Shown: in pieces, positions 17,710 to 26,319 of the stretch
How the letters are laid out: each line of letters begins with the position of its first letter
Numbering within the stretch: the stretch's first letter is position 1
DNA from: DAOVRL01 sp964459805
Lineage (GTDB): Bacteria > Planctomycetota > Phycisphaerae > Sedimentisphaerales > Anaerobacaceae
Direction of reading: 5' to 3'
Length of the DNA: 41,119 bases
Assembly: GCA_964459805.1 (NCBI GenBank)
Contig: CAYWOD010000006.1
Location: 1 to 41,119 of the forward strand
Translations under genes and position numbers: made by a program
The notes under the pieces: model-generated
Database searches by the model: none
Told to the model about the DNA's origin: nothing
The model's input: the letters and a program-made list of their open reading frames with translations, nothing else

Positions 17710-20658
17710 TTAGTTATCCGGAGTCTTTTCATTCTCTTTATGCTCGGCCGCTTTCTGTTTGGCCCTGAGCAGTCTATCGATATGAGAGCTTTCTTCAGCG
17801 GCTTTTACCGGGGCTGCCTTTTCCGGCTTCTTCTCAGCCTCCGGCTTCGGCCGCCCTGCCGTCTTGACCACGGGTAAATCACCCTTGTACTGCTCGCTCG
17901 CCCGGTACCGCTTCGAAGCAAGCGCATCGGCTTTTCGCGCCGTCAGCCGCTCGCGAAGCTTCTGGCGCCGCAGCTTCAGCCTCTCAAGAGTCACATCCAC
18001 CCTGCGCTCGCCCTTGGCGGCGCGGGCCAAGGCAACTACCCGGCGGACCATTGCGCGGAAGTCCACAACAACCCTTCGCATCGCCACATCCAGCAAGAAC
18101 AGGGCAAGCCATAGGAACATCAGCGGCTTGGTCAGCGGCATCTGGGTCTCGGGGAACTTCAGTCCGGCATAATCGAAGAGACTGGCTTGATTCGGGTCGC
18201 CGGGAAGGATGTTGCCGCCGGTGATTTGGCTGACCTCTGCGAGGAGCGGGGCATTATCAGAGAGGTCGCGAAACTCAGGTGCAAAAGGAATAGTCACGGT
18301 CGTCTGAGTGATGTGCGTTTCTTGATCTTCGCCAATCTTTCTGTACCGCAGGTTCACAATGTAGCTGCCCGGGGCCGCACCCTGGAATCGGCTCTGGTAC
18401 TGGCCCGGTCCGATCTGGGTCAGCTCGAGCGCCTGACTCGATATATCCGGTGCGATTACCTGCCCGTCGATATTGGCAAACTGGATGAACCTGCCTTCCG
18501 CGTCAATTGCCTCGACATTGATGGTGACCTGGCGACCCTCCACGTCGGCGAAGATTTCGCAATCAGACGACTGCGCGGGTTTTGCGGCCCAGCGAACGGT
18601 CTGCTCCCAGAACCTCTCGAACCCGCCCCACGCTAACCAGTTTGTAGCCCATCTGCTGTCTGCGGAGCTGGTAAAGGCTGCGCATCGGCCGAGCCCGGAC
18701 TGACATGTTGCCAATATGGGGTCGGCCTGATGACTGGTCAGAACAATCTGGTTAAGCCCGCCTTTGGGTCCGGTCAATACGTAGCCGTCAAGCTGCGGCA
18801 GACCCGACGACAGCCCCCTGACAATCTCGCTGAGAGAGTACGTTATCGCAGGCGTGAAACTCTCCTCCATTATCAGGGCGCGGCGGACCACCTGCGCCTC
18901 TTTAATGTATATCTGGGGCAGAGCCGCGGGGTCCTTGACGTTGTAGAACCGTCCGCCGGTGGCCTGCGCCACACGCATCAGGCTCTGCACGTGCCGGGGA
19001 TCGTGCGGGAACACGGCCACGCCCGTAACCGTAATGCCGGCATCCTTGCAGTCACCGAGCAGCTTGTTGGTGGGCGCGGTAGGGTCGCCGTCGCTGATTA
19101 CTATTACGTGCTTCTGGGCGGCATTACAGGCTTTGAGCTTGTTGTATGCCTGCAGCAAATGGTCCTGCAGGCTCGGCATATCGCCCATCACCATCTGCTG
19201 AATCGCTGAGATGACCGCTTCCTTGTCGCCGGCCGGAGAAAGAGGATAGACCCAATCGCCGGACCCCTGCCAGTTGTAGGCCAGAATGCCCACCAAATCG
19301 AGCTGACTTAGAGTCTTTACCGCGACGATGGCGACTCTTTTGCCCCAGAAGTTCCCCTGCGGCATTTCGCAGGCGTGCATAATCAACACCAGCGCGCCTT
19401 TGGGCATCTGCTTCTTCTGTGGTGGGTCAAGGTCAACCGGCAGTATATCGGCCACAGGCGAGCCTATCCAGCCCCCCGCACCGAATGCTTCGGGCCCGCC
19501 CACCATAATCAGCCCGCCGCCGAGGTCGTTTACGTAGCGGCAGAGCATCTCCTGCTGCTGATACGTGAATTGGCCGCAATCGGTATTGACGAGAATGACC
19601 GCGTCCGTATCCACAAGCTTTGCCAGGTTGCGGGGGAGCTCAGCAGCGAGACAGAACTGAACGTCTATGTCGGAGCTCTCCAAGGCATTCTGCAAGGTCG
19701 TGGCGGCCGAGACATCGGTAGCCACCAATAAGACGTGCCCGGGACCGGCTACGTACGTCATTGCGCTGGCGCGGTTGTTCTGGACTATTTCGTCCTGGTT
19801 CGGGTCGTCGGGCATAAAGACCGCTTCGAACTCGTGCATTCCCCGCGTGCCGAGCGGCACGGATACGGTCTGAACGTTTGTGCCCGGCTTCAACTCAACA
19901 GAAACCGTAATCTCAGGCGAACCCGGGGCAAGGTCAACGGGTCTGCCGTTGAGATTCAGCAGGAGTTTTCCGCGGGACTCGGCCGTGCTGTTGAGAATGA
20001 ACCGCAGCGACACCGTCTGCCCGCTTCTGGCCTTGGATGGAGCAGCGAGCCGCCTGAATACCACCTCCCTGTCGTACTGATAGCGCAAAGGCAGCACGTC
20101 GATAGGAATTCTATTGGCAGCGGCCAGTCGAGCGGCCTCTTTGAGGTCGCCGGCGGTTTCGTTGCCCTCGCTAACGAGCAGTATCCTCACAGCCGTATCC
20201 GGAGGAGCGATAGCCATAGCCATCTGAATACCGTCGGAAAGCTTGGTCTCCTGGCCGTTGAGCGTGGTATTACGTTCCCGGATCTTGGCCAGAATCGATG
20301 GCAGCTGCGAAATACTGGCGACCTCAGCAACGTCCACGACAGCTAATTGGTCCTCCGCGACCTTGTCGGTCAGGGCCTGCCTGAGATAACTCAGACTTCT
20401 GCGTTGAAGGTCGATGGGAATAGACTGACTGCGGTCGATCACGGTGATTAGTGTAAGATGCCGGCTTTTCCTGGCAAGCATGGGCCGGGCCAGCAGCCCA
20501 ATCAGGATGAGCACAACCAGGCAGCGCAAGACAATAGCCATCACTCGCCGGTAACGGCCCAGCGCAGCAAGGCTGCCAAGGCCGAGCCAGACAATCGGCG
20601 CCAGCAAAACACACGCCGCCAGCCACCAGGGCTGCCCAAAATAGAAACTATAACTCAT
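17710..20658 (-). CDS. Large membrane protein with VWA-like and glutamine amidotransferase-like domains
   Basis: A 982-residue protein. Two helices near 9-31 and 38-58 are followed by a VWA-like domain (TVIDRSQSIP, D-x-S-x-S intact, about 70-190). A middle region has the GATase1-like core VILVNTDCGQF then DLGGGLIMVGGPEAFGAGGW (about 355-405). A second VWA-like domain (about 430-600) has its first metal motif degenerate: where DxSGSM is expected it reads MHACEMPQG, although VISDGDPTAP is kept. A beta-rich stretch, a helix near 850 and a basic, Lys/Glu-rich cytoplasmic tail complete it. The start overlaps the stop of the upstream permease-NHL gene as ATGA, so the two are probably translationally coupled. 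Related proteins occur in planctomycete MoxR loci as I recall. Likely a membrane scaffold or sensor; function unknown. Confidence 0.82.
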   Translation of the reverse strand: MSYSFYFGQPWWLAACVLLAPIVWLGLGSLAALGRYRRVMAIVLRCLVVLILIGLLARPMLARKSRHLTLITVIDRSQSIPIDLQRRSLSYLRQALTDKVAEDQLAVVDVAEVASISQLPSILAKIRERNTTLNGQETKLSDGIQMAMAIAPPDTAVRILLVSEGNETAGDLKEAARLAAANRIPIDVLPLRYQYDREVVFRRLAAPSKARSGQTVSLRFILNSTAESRGKLLLNLNGRPVDLAPGSPEITVSVELKPGTNVQTVSVPLGTRGMHEFEAVFMPDDPNQDEIVQNNRASAMTYVAGPGHVLLVATDVSAATTLQNALESSDIDVQFCLAAELPRNLAKLVDTDAVILVNTDCGQFTYQQQEMLCRYVNDLGGGLIMVGGPEAFGAGGWIGSPVADILPVDLDPPQKKQMPKGALVLIMHACEMPQGNFWGKRVAIVAVKTLSQLDLVGILAYNWQGSGDWVYPLSPAGDKEAVISAIQQMVMGDMPSLQDHLLQAYNKLKACNAAQKHVIVISDGDPTAPTNKLLGDCKDAGITVTGVAVFPHDPRHVQSLMRVAQATGGRFYNVKDPAALPQIYIKEAQVVRRALIMEESFTPAITYSLSEIVRGLSSGLPQLDGYVLTGPKGGLNQIVLTSHQADPILATCQSGLGRCAAFTSSADSRWATNWLAWGGFERFWEQTVRWAAKPAQSSDCEIFADVEGRQVTINVEAIDAEGRFIQFANIDGQVIAPDISSQALELTQIGPGQYQSRFQGAAPGSYIVNLRYRKIGEDQETHITQTTVTIPFAPEFRDLSDNAPLLAEVSQITGGNILPGDPNQASLFDYAGLKFPETQMPLTKPLMFLWLALFLLDVAMRRVVVDFRAMVRRVVALARAAKGERRVDVTLERLKLRRQKLRERLTARKADALASKRYRASEQYKGDLPVVKTAGRPKPEAEKKPEKAAPVKAAEESSHIDRLLRAKQKAAEHKENEKTPDN

Positions 20659-23165
20659 AGCTGCCAGACCTGAATCCGGTTGTTCCCGGCATCGACAATA
20701 AATGCGCGTCGTCGCCGGTCAACCACGACGCCCCACGGGTACGCGAGCTGGCCCAGTTGTCGCCCGGGCTGCCCATAAACGGCAAGACTTGTACCGTCGG
20801 GGCTAAACAATTGTATGCGATTATTCCCGAATTCGCAAACGGCTAATGTCCCGTCGGCCAGCAGGGCCAGGTCGTAAGGGTAACGCAGGTGCCCTTTGGC
20901 GCGGCCGAGAGAACCGATGTATTCGAGTAACTTGCCGTCGAGCGTATAGACTGCGATACGGTGATTGCACGCGTCGGCTACGTAGAGGCGCTTCCGCGAA
21001 TGGTCGATGCAAAGCGCCGCGGGACGTGAGAGCAGGCCTGGGCCGGAGCCGGGAGCGCCGAAGCAGTAAAGAAAATCTCCCTGCTCGGTAAAGACGCTAA
21101 TCCGATCATTGCCGCCATATTCACTGACGAAGATTTTGCCGTCTTCGGAAAAAGCGACGTCGGTGGGGTAAATGAAGCAGCCGTTGTCCTGGCCGAATTG
21201 GCCGAATTGGTCGATTAGCTCGCCCTTGGGAGAAAAAACGAGCACCCGGTAATAATGCGTATCCGCCACGTAGAGATTGCCGTTGGGGTGCACGCTCAGA
21301 CCGGTGGGCTTGCCTGCTTGGATGTCGGGCATTTCAATCGAGTCGAGGAATTGTCCTTTTGCGTCCAGACGTTGGATTCTGCCGGTCTTGTCAACAACCA
21401 GCAGCAAATTATCCAAGGTCAGCTCGATGGCCCGCGGATAAACGAACTGGCTGGGGCCGCGCCCGGTTTGCCCGAAGGCATCGACCACGGTCGGTTCGCC
21501 GGCGAGACCGCCCTTCCCGTCGCAGCCTGCCAGGATAAGTGTTACGCCCCAGAGAATCAACAATGTTACTCGTCGGCGCATCCGTACCGCACGCAGCATC
21601 AGCACCACAACGCCGCTGAGCGCCAGAAACAGACAAATCAATATCAGCACCGAAGCGATTACCTGCTGGTCCCGGGCGTAGTGCATCTGGTTGAGCAGAC
21701 GCTGGGCAAAGCTGGGCAAACCCGCGGGCAGGAGCACCATTGTCGCCGATAGTTCCGTGATACCGAACATAGCGACTAAGATGAAAGTCCCTGCAAAGAG
21801 CGGCCAGGTATGCGGCAGGTGGACGTGCCACCAGGCCCTCAAGCGTGAGGCGCCGTCGAGCGAGGCCATCTCCGACAAATGTCGCTCGTCGGCATACCGG
21901 GTCAAGAGTAGCAAAACCAGGGCCAGACCGGCAAATCGTGCCGCCTGGCCAGCCGAGACGATGCACCAGCTCTGCCGCACCGCCACAGGCAGATTGCACA
22001 CCGACAGCAGCTTAACCAATGAAACCGCAACTACAGAAGCCGGGACAAACATAGCAAGGAATATCGTGGTCCGCACCACGAAGCAGAGCAATCGACGCGG
22101 GGCCCAAACGCGAGAGTGGATGCTTCGCAATCGACCAAGGCCGGCGGTCTTCTCCAGCGACAAGGCGGCCAAGGCAATCATGCAGGCGACTCCGGCGGCA
22201 ACGGCGGATATTACCAGCGACCAGCCTAATTCGTCCGGATGCAGCTTGATGAACTGTCGCAATGCCTGGGTGTCGGTAACACTGCCAATCAGCAGCGCTA
22301 CCGGAGCAACCAAAGAAATTCCAATAAGGGCCAGCAAAACGCCCCACCGCCACTTCTGCGATTTGAATTCGACCGTCGCCAGCGCCGCCTCGGGTGCAAC
22401 CCAGCAGCGCGAGCTTCGGCCCAGCGCAATCGCAACGGCCAGCGCCACAACCACGACTGGCCAGGCGGCCCGTGCGACGTAAGCTTCCGAGCCTGTCAGC
22501 TCATAGAGGACGGCCAGCTCGGCGCCGATGGTTTGTATCCCCGCAAGGTGGAAAGTGCCAAACTCCGAGAGAGTCAGGACAAAGCATACGCCAAAGGCCA
22601 GGAACAAAGGACGCGCCAGCAAAGGCAACGTTATCTTTCTAAACGCCGCAAAACCGTCGGCATCGAGGGCGGCGCAATCCCAGATTCGCCGGTCGATGTT
22701 TCGCCACCCCTGGGCTATCAGCAACGCAGCCAGAGGCCAGTACCAAAGAATCAAGACTAACGACGATGCAGCGGTCCAGACGAACCTTGCAACTTCGCCT
22801 CTGGCAGACAGATACCGGCCTAAGTCCGTCGTGGGGGTCAGCAGCAGGCTCCACGCATAGTAGAGCACGTACCGCGGCAGAACCAGCGGCATCAATATCA
22901 ACAACAGCAGCAAGTCCTTGCCGGCACGGCAGGTTCCGAGCAGTCGGCCGGGGACCCAGCCCAATACCACTGCGACCAGGGCGACAACGCCTGCCAAGCC
23001 AAACGAACCAAGAGCAGAAGGTAAAATCCTCTCGCCCATCTCTAACCCGGCTCCAGGTGACATTGCGTGAATGAATAGGAAAAGCAGGGGCAGGAGAATC
23101 ACCAAGGTCCAAAGAGTTAGGCAGACCCCAGTTATCAACTTTGCAGAAACAGTCCCGCCTCTCAC
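20655..23165 (-). CDS. Iron-type ABC permease fused to NHL six-bladed propeller lipoprotein domain
   Basis: One open frame of 836 residues. Residues 1 to about 522 form a two-unit ABC importer permease of the ferric/thiamine type, with both cytoplasmic EAA-like loops visible: AALDADGFAAFRKITLPL in the first half and ASLDGASRLRAWWHVHLP in the second. After the last helix comes VRMRRR, then a second hydrophobic segment with a lipobox, LILAGC (C548), and six NHL repeats (YVADTHYYRV, YVADACNHRI, FIVDAGNNRI and others) to the C-terminus. The start is GTG, overlapping the stop of the binding-protein gene as GTGA. In-frame ATGs at 21599 and 21581 could start a separate NHL lipoprotein; the product from 21581, MRRRVTLLILWG onward, is an ideal lipoprotein signal. 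This may therefore be a true fusion, a processed precursor, or two overlapping products. Confidence 0.88.
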   Translation of the reverse strand: MRGGTVSAKLITGVCLTLWTLVILLPLLFLFIHAMSPGAGLEMGERILPSALGSFGLAGVVALVAVVLGWVPGRLLGTCRAGKDLLLLLILMPLVLPRYVLYYAWSLLLTPTTDLGRYLSARGEVARFVWTAASSLVLILWYWPLAALLIAQGWRNIDRRIWDCAALDADGFAAFRKITLPLLARPLFLAFGVCFVLTLSEFGTFHLAGIQTIGAELAVLYELTGSEAYVARAAWPVVVVALAVAIALGRSSRCWVAPEAALATVEFKSQKWRWGVLLALIGISLVAPVALLIGSVTDTQALRQFIKLHPDELGWSLVISAVAAGVACMIALAALSLEKTAGLGRLRSIHSRVWAPRRLLCFVVRTTIFLAMFVPASVVAVSLVKLLSVCNLPVAVRQSWCIVSAGQAARFAGLALVLLLLTRYADERHLSEMASLDGASRLRAWWHVHLPHTWPLFAGTFILVAMFGITELSATMVLLPAGLPSFAQRLLNQMHYARDQQVIASVLILICLFLALSGVVVLMLRAVRMRRRVTLLILWGVTLILAGCDGKGGLAGEPTVVDAFGQTGRGPSQFVYPRAIELTLDNLLLVVDKTGRIQRLDAKGQFLDSIEMPDIQAGKPTGLSVHPNGNLYVADTHYYRVLVFSPKGELIDQFGQFGQDNGCFIYPTDVAFSEDGKIFVSEYGGNDRISVFTEQGDFLYCFGAPGSGPGLLSRPAALCIDHSRKRLYVADACNHRIAVYTLDGKLLEYIGSLGRAKGHLRYPYDLALLADGTLAVCEFGNNRIQLFSPDGTSLAVYGQPGRQLGQLAYPWGVVVDRRRRAFIVDAGNNRIQVWQL

Positions 23166-24196
23166 CTGAGAATCCCCCTTGCGGTTCGGATGGCCCTCGG
23201 CAGCTCGTCGGCTACCCCGGCGTAGTCTATGTCCAGCGGCTTTGGAATTGCGTATGCCTTGTACTGACGGGCCAGAGCCGGATGTATCGGGCAGTTGTGC
23301 GAATCGCTTTCGACCAGCATTTGCTCGAGGCGCTCGCTGAGCAGGAAATCCATCAGCTCCTTGGCTTCTTCGGGATGTGGCGCCCCTTTTATTACAGCAG
23401 CCGTGTTGGGTATCGCCAGAGCGCCGTCACCGCCCTGGTCGAGATAGTTCATAGCCACAGGCCAGCCGTTCGCTTCGGCCGCATACACATCGTCGGTGTC
23501 CGTGAAGCAAACGTCCGCCTGGCCGGTGGCGACCATTCTCACAGCGGTGCTGTTGCCGGCGACGAGACGTACTTCGTTGGCTTTTAGCGCTTCGAGGATT
23601 TCCCGTGCGCGGTCGGGCCCGTAGTGGGCAAACCAACTGGCGACGTCCCCGCCGGTGGTTCCGAACTCGGGCTCGGCCATAACCAGCTGGCCCTTCCATT
23701 TGCTCTCGAGGACGTCTTCAAGTGACCGGGGGGCATCCTCGGGGGCGACCCTCTTGGTATTGTAAGCGATGACCCGCCCGCGCAGGGCAAACCCGTACCA
23801 GCGGCCATTCGGATCGGCAAATAAAGCGGGCCAATTCTTCGTCCTGAGACCGCTATAGACAGTTAGCAGATTCTCACGCCCAAGGCGTATTGTATAGAAG
23901 ACCTCGCTCGACCAGAAGACATCGGCGACGGGCGAAGCGGCCTCGGCCCTTATCCGCTGGACCAGTCCGAGGGTCTTGTTCGCCTCGATGTCGAAGCGAG
24001 CCAATACCTTGATGCCCGAGAGCTTTTCAAACTCGGCGATCATGGATTCGGCAAACACCTGATCCACCGAGCAATACAGGACGACCTGCCTCTGGGCCGG
24101 ACTGCGTCTTCCCTTGCAGGAAAATGACGTGAAACAGAAAGTTGCAACGAGAATCGCCAGCAGGCCCGGAACAACAGGCCACAGTCCTTTTCGCAT
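23162..24196 (-). CDS. ABC transporter substrate-binding lipoprotein, ferric-type
   Basis: A 344-residue periplasmic binding protein. The N-terminus is a lipoprotein signal ending TSFSC (C27 the probable lipidated residue), and AGGGAG precedes the ATG. The mature part reads VVLYCSVDQVFAESMIAEFEKLSGIKV, then ADVFWSSEVFYTIRL and LVAGNSTAVRMVATGQADVCFTDTDD, the pattern of ferric-iron, thiamine or related anion-binding family proteins (FbpA/AfuA-like). The iron-ligating tyrosine pair cannot be confirmed by eye, so the ligand is uncertain: iron, a phosphonate or a polyamine are possible. It sits directly upstream of a compatible permease with a GTGA overlap. No ATPase lies beside it; the only importer-type ATPase in the window is at 385-1506, at the end of the same run of genes. 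Confidence 0.87.
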   Translation of the reverse strand: MRKGLWPVVPGLLAILVATFCFTSFSCKGRRSPAQRQVVLYCSVDQVFAESMIAEFEKLSGIKVLARFDIEANKTLGLVQRIRAEAASPVADVFWSSEVFYTIRLGRENLLTVYSGLRTKNWPALFADPNGRWYGFALRGRVIAYNTKRVAPEDAPRSLEDVLESKWKGQLVMAEPEFGTTGGDVASWFAHYGPDRAREILEALKANEVRLVAGNSTAVRMVATGQADVCFTDTDDVYAAEANGWPVAMNYLDQGGDGALAIPNTAAVIKGAPHPEEAKELMDFLLSERLEQMLVESDSHNCPIHPALARQYKAYAIPKPLDIDYAGVADELPRAIRTARGILR

Positions 24197-24292
24197 ACGT
24201 TTCGACTCCCTGCACCAAGCTTAACAGCGGCCCATTTGTACACGACACAGCAGGATCGGCTCCGGAGGGCCCCACCCCTGAAAATGGATTCC

Positions 24293-25954
24293 CTATTCCC
24301 CGGCTTCTTCGAGTCGCCCGAAGTAGCTTTTGACGGCGTCCTCGTATTTCCGCGGGATCTCGCTGTCATCTATGGCCTCAGCGGCGCTGTCACGGGCGGC
24401 CTGAACAACCTCTGAGAACTCGCGTTTCGCTTCGCCTTTAACCTGAGTACCCTTGAAATACCAGCTGGCGACGTTAGGTCCCTCTCCCGGCTTACTCTTG
24501 ACATTTGTCTTCTTCGTTGAGGTTTGTCCGGTTTCATCGATTCCGCGGGGGCCGTGACCCATGCCCGGACCCCCGGTACCTGCCCCATATCTCTGCGCGA
24601 ATCCTTCACTGAACGGGCCCATCGCCCCAAGCCCCTCGCACATACCCTCTCCTAAACAGCCCATGCAGCGGCTGATCTCATTAAGGCTGGCCTGCATCGC
24701 CGCCAATTGCTCTTTGGTAGCCGCTAATTCGTCCAACTGATCCATCACCGCTGCCAGATCGTCCCCTGACAATCCGCCGGCGCCGCCGCCGCACGATGCC
24801 ATGGCCTGGCCTAACTTGGAACATCGGCTGCCGGCAGAGCGGCACGCAGCAGCCTTTTTCAGCAATTCCTCCATCTTCTCGGCACTTAGCCCCTGCTTTT
24901 GCAGAGCTTCCCGCAACTGCTTATCGCCCATTTTCGCGAGCTTCTTGTCCAGTCCGAGCTTTTCAAGCTCTTTCTCAAGCTCCTCGTTCTTCTGCGCCAG
25001 TTGCTCAAGCTGCTTTGCCAGATTCTGCAACTGCTGGGCCAGGGCCTTTCGCTGCTCCTCGGTAAGATTGCTTTCTTCTAATTGCTTGCGCATCTGATTC
25101 AACTGATTGGAGGCCTCGGCGAAATTGCCCTTCGCCAGCGCCTGACGCAGTTTCTGCGAGAAAATGTCGGACGAGCCCGGCAGTTGCTTAAACATCCTCA
25201 GCAGCATCTCGGCAGTCTCAAGCTGAGCGCTGCTCTGCATCTTCTTGATCTGATCGGAAAGGTCGCCAAGGGCCCGGATTGCCTGGCGCTTGACATCCTG
25301 CGGCTTGGCGTCTTTGGGTATCTCGCCTAACTTGCTCAGGGCCTCGGCCAACTCGGGATTACCCAACTGCCTGACCGCCAGCTTGACGGGGCTGGCCGCC
25401 TCTTTGATCTGGGCCTGCGCCTTTTCAATCTGCTTGCTCTCAATATCCTCCCGCTGCTGTTTCTTGAGAAACCCGAGCAGGTCCTTCTGAAATGGGCACA
25501 ACAGCAGCACCCCGGCTACCAGCCACGCACTGACTGCATAGAACCAGCAGCGCGACGGCTTGATAGGAAAGCGGCCCTGAACATCCAATCTCTCGGCCGT
25601 CTCACGGGCCTCGGTGCGGGCGGCGTCAGCGAAGGGGTCCTTGGAATCGGCCAGCGCCAGGGTCGTGCTGAAACGCTCGTGTATTTTCAGCCGCTCGTCA
25701 AGCAGCAGCGAAACCTGTATCCGGCTCGGCTGGTTCAGCAGCCAGAGCAAAACAACCAGCCCCGATGCCGTCCCAAAGAAAACCCAGAGACTCTCCGCGT
25801 TGATGACCCTCATAGCAAGCAGGTATTCAGCCAAAAGAATCAGCACCGCGATAACACCGGCCACCGTTAGTATCCTTCCGGTGTATCTGAGCAAAAGATT
25901 AATGCTGCAGCGGAGACGAACGAGGCGGAGTTTCTTGTCGAATGCCTTCAACAT
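24293..25954 (-). CDS. Membrane-anchored coiled-coil protein with a Cys cluster
   Basis: A 553-residue protein and the first gene of the long minus-strand run, with AAAGGGA before its ATG. Two hydrophobic helices lie near 27-47 and 57-76 and a third near 143-163. The remainder is a long Lys/Glu/Gln/Leu-rich coiled coil (about 170-365). Then comes a segment with several cysteines (about 367-440: AACRS, SRCSK, ASCGG, RCMGCLGEGMC) and a Gly-rich stretch, then a charged tail. The architecture resembles the DUF4175-like membrane proteins found in bacterial MoxR clusters, but I cannot confirm membership. The Cys residues could bind metal or form disulfides depending on topology. It lies 96 nt before the binding-protein gene and about 100 nt after the promoter at 26061-26089. 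Confidence 0.75.
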   Translation of the reverse strand: MLKAFDKKLRLVRLRCSINLLLRYTGRILTVAGVIAVLILLAEYLLAMRVINAESLWVFFGTASGLVVLLWLLNQPSRIQVSLLLDERLKIHERFSTTLALADSKDPFADAARTEARETAERLDVQGRFPIKPSRCWFYAVSAWLVAGVLLLCPFQKDLLGFLKKQQREDIESKQIEKAQAQIKEAASPVKLAVRQLGNPELAEALSKLGEIPKDAKPQDVKRQAIRALGDLSDQIKKMQSSAQLETAEMLLRMFKQLPGSSDIFSQKLRQALAKGNFAEASNQLNQMRKQLEESNLTEEQRKALAQQLQNLAKQLEQLAQKNEELEKELEKLGLDKKLAKMGDKQLREALQKQGLSAEKMEELLKKAAACRSAGSRCSKLGQAMASCGGGAGGLSGDDLAAVMDQLDELAATKEQLAAMQASLNEISRCMGCLGEGMCEGLGAMGPFSEGFAQRYGAGTGGPGMGHGPRGIDETGQTSTKKTNVKSKPGEGPNVASWYFKGTQVKGEAKREFSEVVQAARDSAAEAIDDSEIPRKYEDAVKSYFGRLEEAGE

Positions 25955-26319
25955 CGCAATCCCTTTCGATTAGAGCCTGCTTTCGCGCCTTGCCAGGCGT
26001 GCACCATCCGCCCACCACTCGCCCGAATTCCTGTCGGGCTCAAATACCCGATATGTGCACATTATAACTGATATGGCCGACTTAGCCAACTATTTTCTGC
26101 CAAACTCCTGTCATTCATCAGATTCTCATCAGAAAAACGCCAGTATAATAGACGCTTTTCGCAGCAAAACGTTACAAAAAAAGCCGTTATATATACGTAT
26201 TGACCTTATTCGAGGTTCACCAACAGCACAGAATGGGCTTTAGCCCTGCGGTCTGCCCGGATTCTCCCCGGATGTCCCGCGCTTCTCTGCGCCCCGCCAC
26301 ACCTACGGCAATTCGAGCC
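25955..26319. other. Intergenic region with promoter and hairpins
   Basis: This 365-bp stretch holds no convincing gene. The part near 25954 is the leader of the long operon, with two short inverted repeats: CGCCT/AGGCG at 25986-25999 and GCCCGA/TCGGGC at 26021-26039. The promoter of the operon is at 26061-26089. Further on, GGGCT-TT-AGCCC at 26235-26246 is a small hairpin about 75 nt beyond the stop of the 26320-27666 gene. It could help terminate that transcript, although it has no T run. Confidence 0.7.
26061..26089 (-). promoter_or_regulatory. Sigma-70-type promoter of the long minus-strand operon
   Basis: Read on the minus strand: a -35 box TTGGCT (26084-26089), a 17-nt spacer, and a perfect -10 box TATAAT (26061-26066). 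Transcription would begin near 26054 and give a leader of about 100 nt before the ATG at 25954. The leader can form two short hairpins. No equally good promoter was seen further down the run. Confidence 0.75.

Noticed and set aside
21691..22482. + strand open frame of 263 codons opposite the ABC permease
   Set aside because: It is antisense to clear EAA-loop permease sequence and has no recognisable domain.
26235..26246. Intrinsic terminator for the 26320-27666 gene
   Set aside because: The hairpin is only 5 bp with no T run on either strand, so it is described but not called as a terminator.
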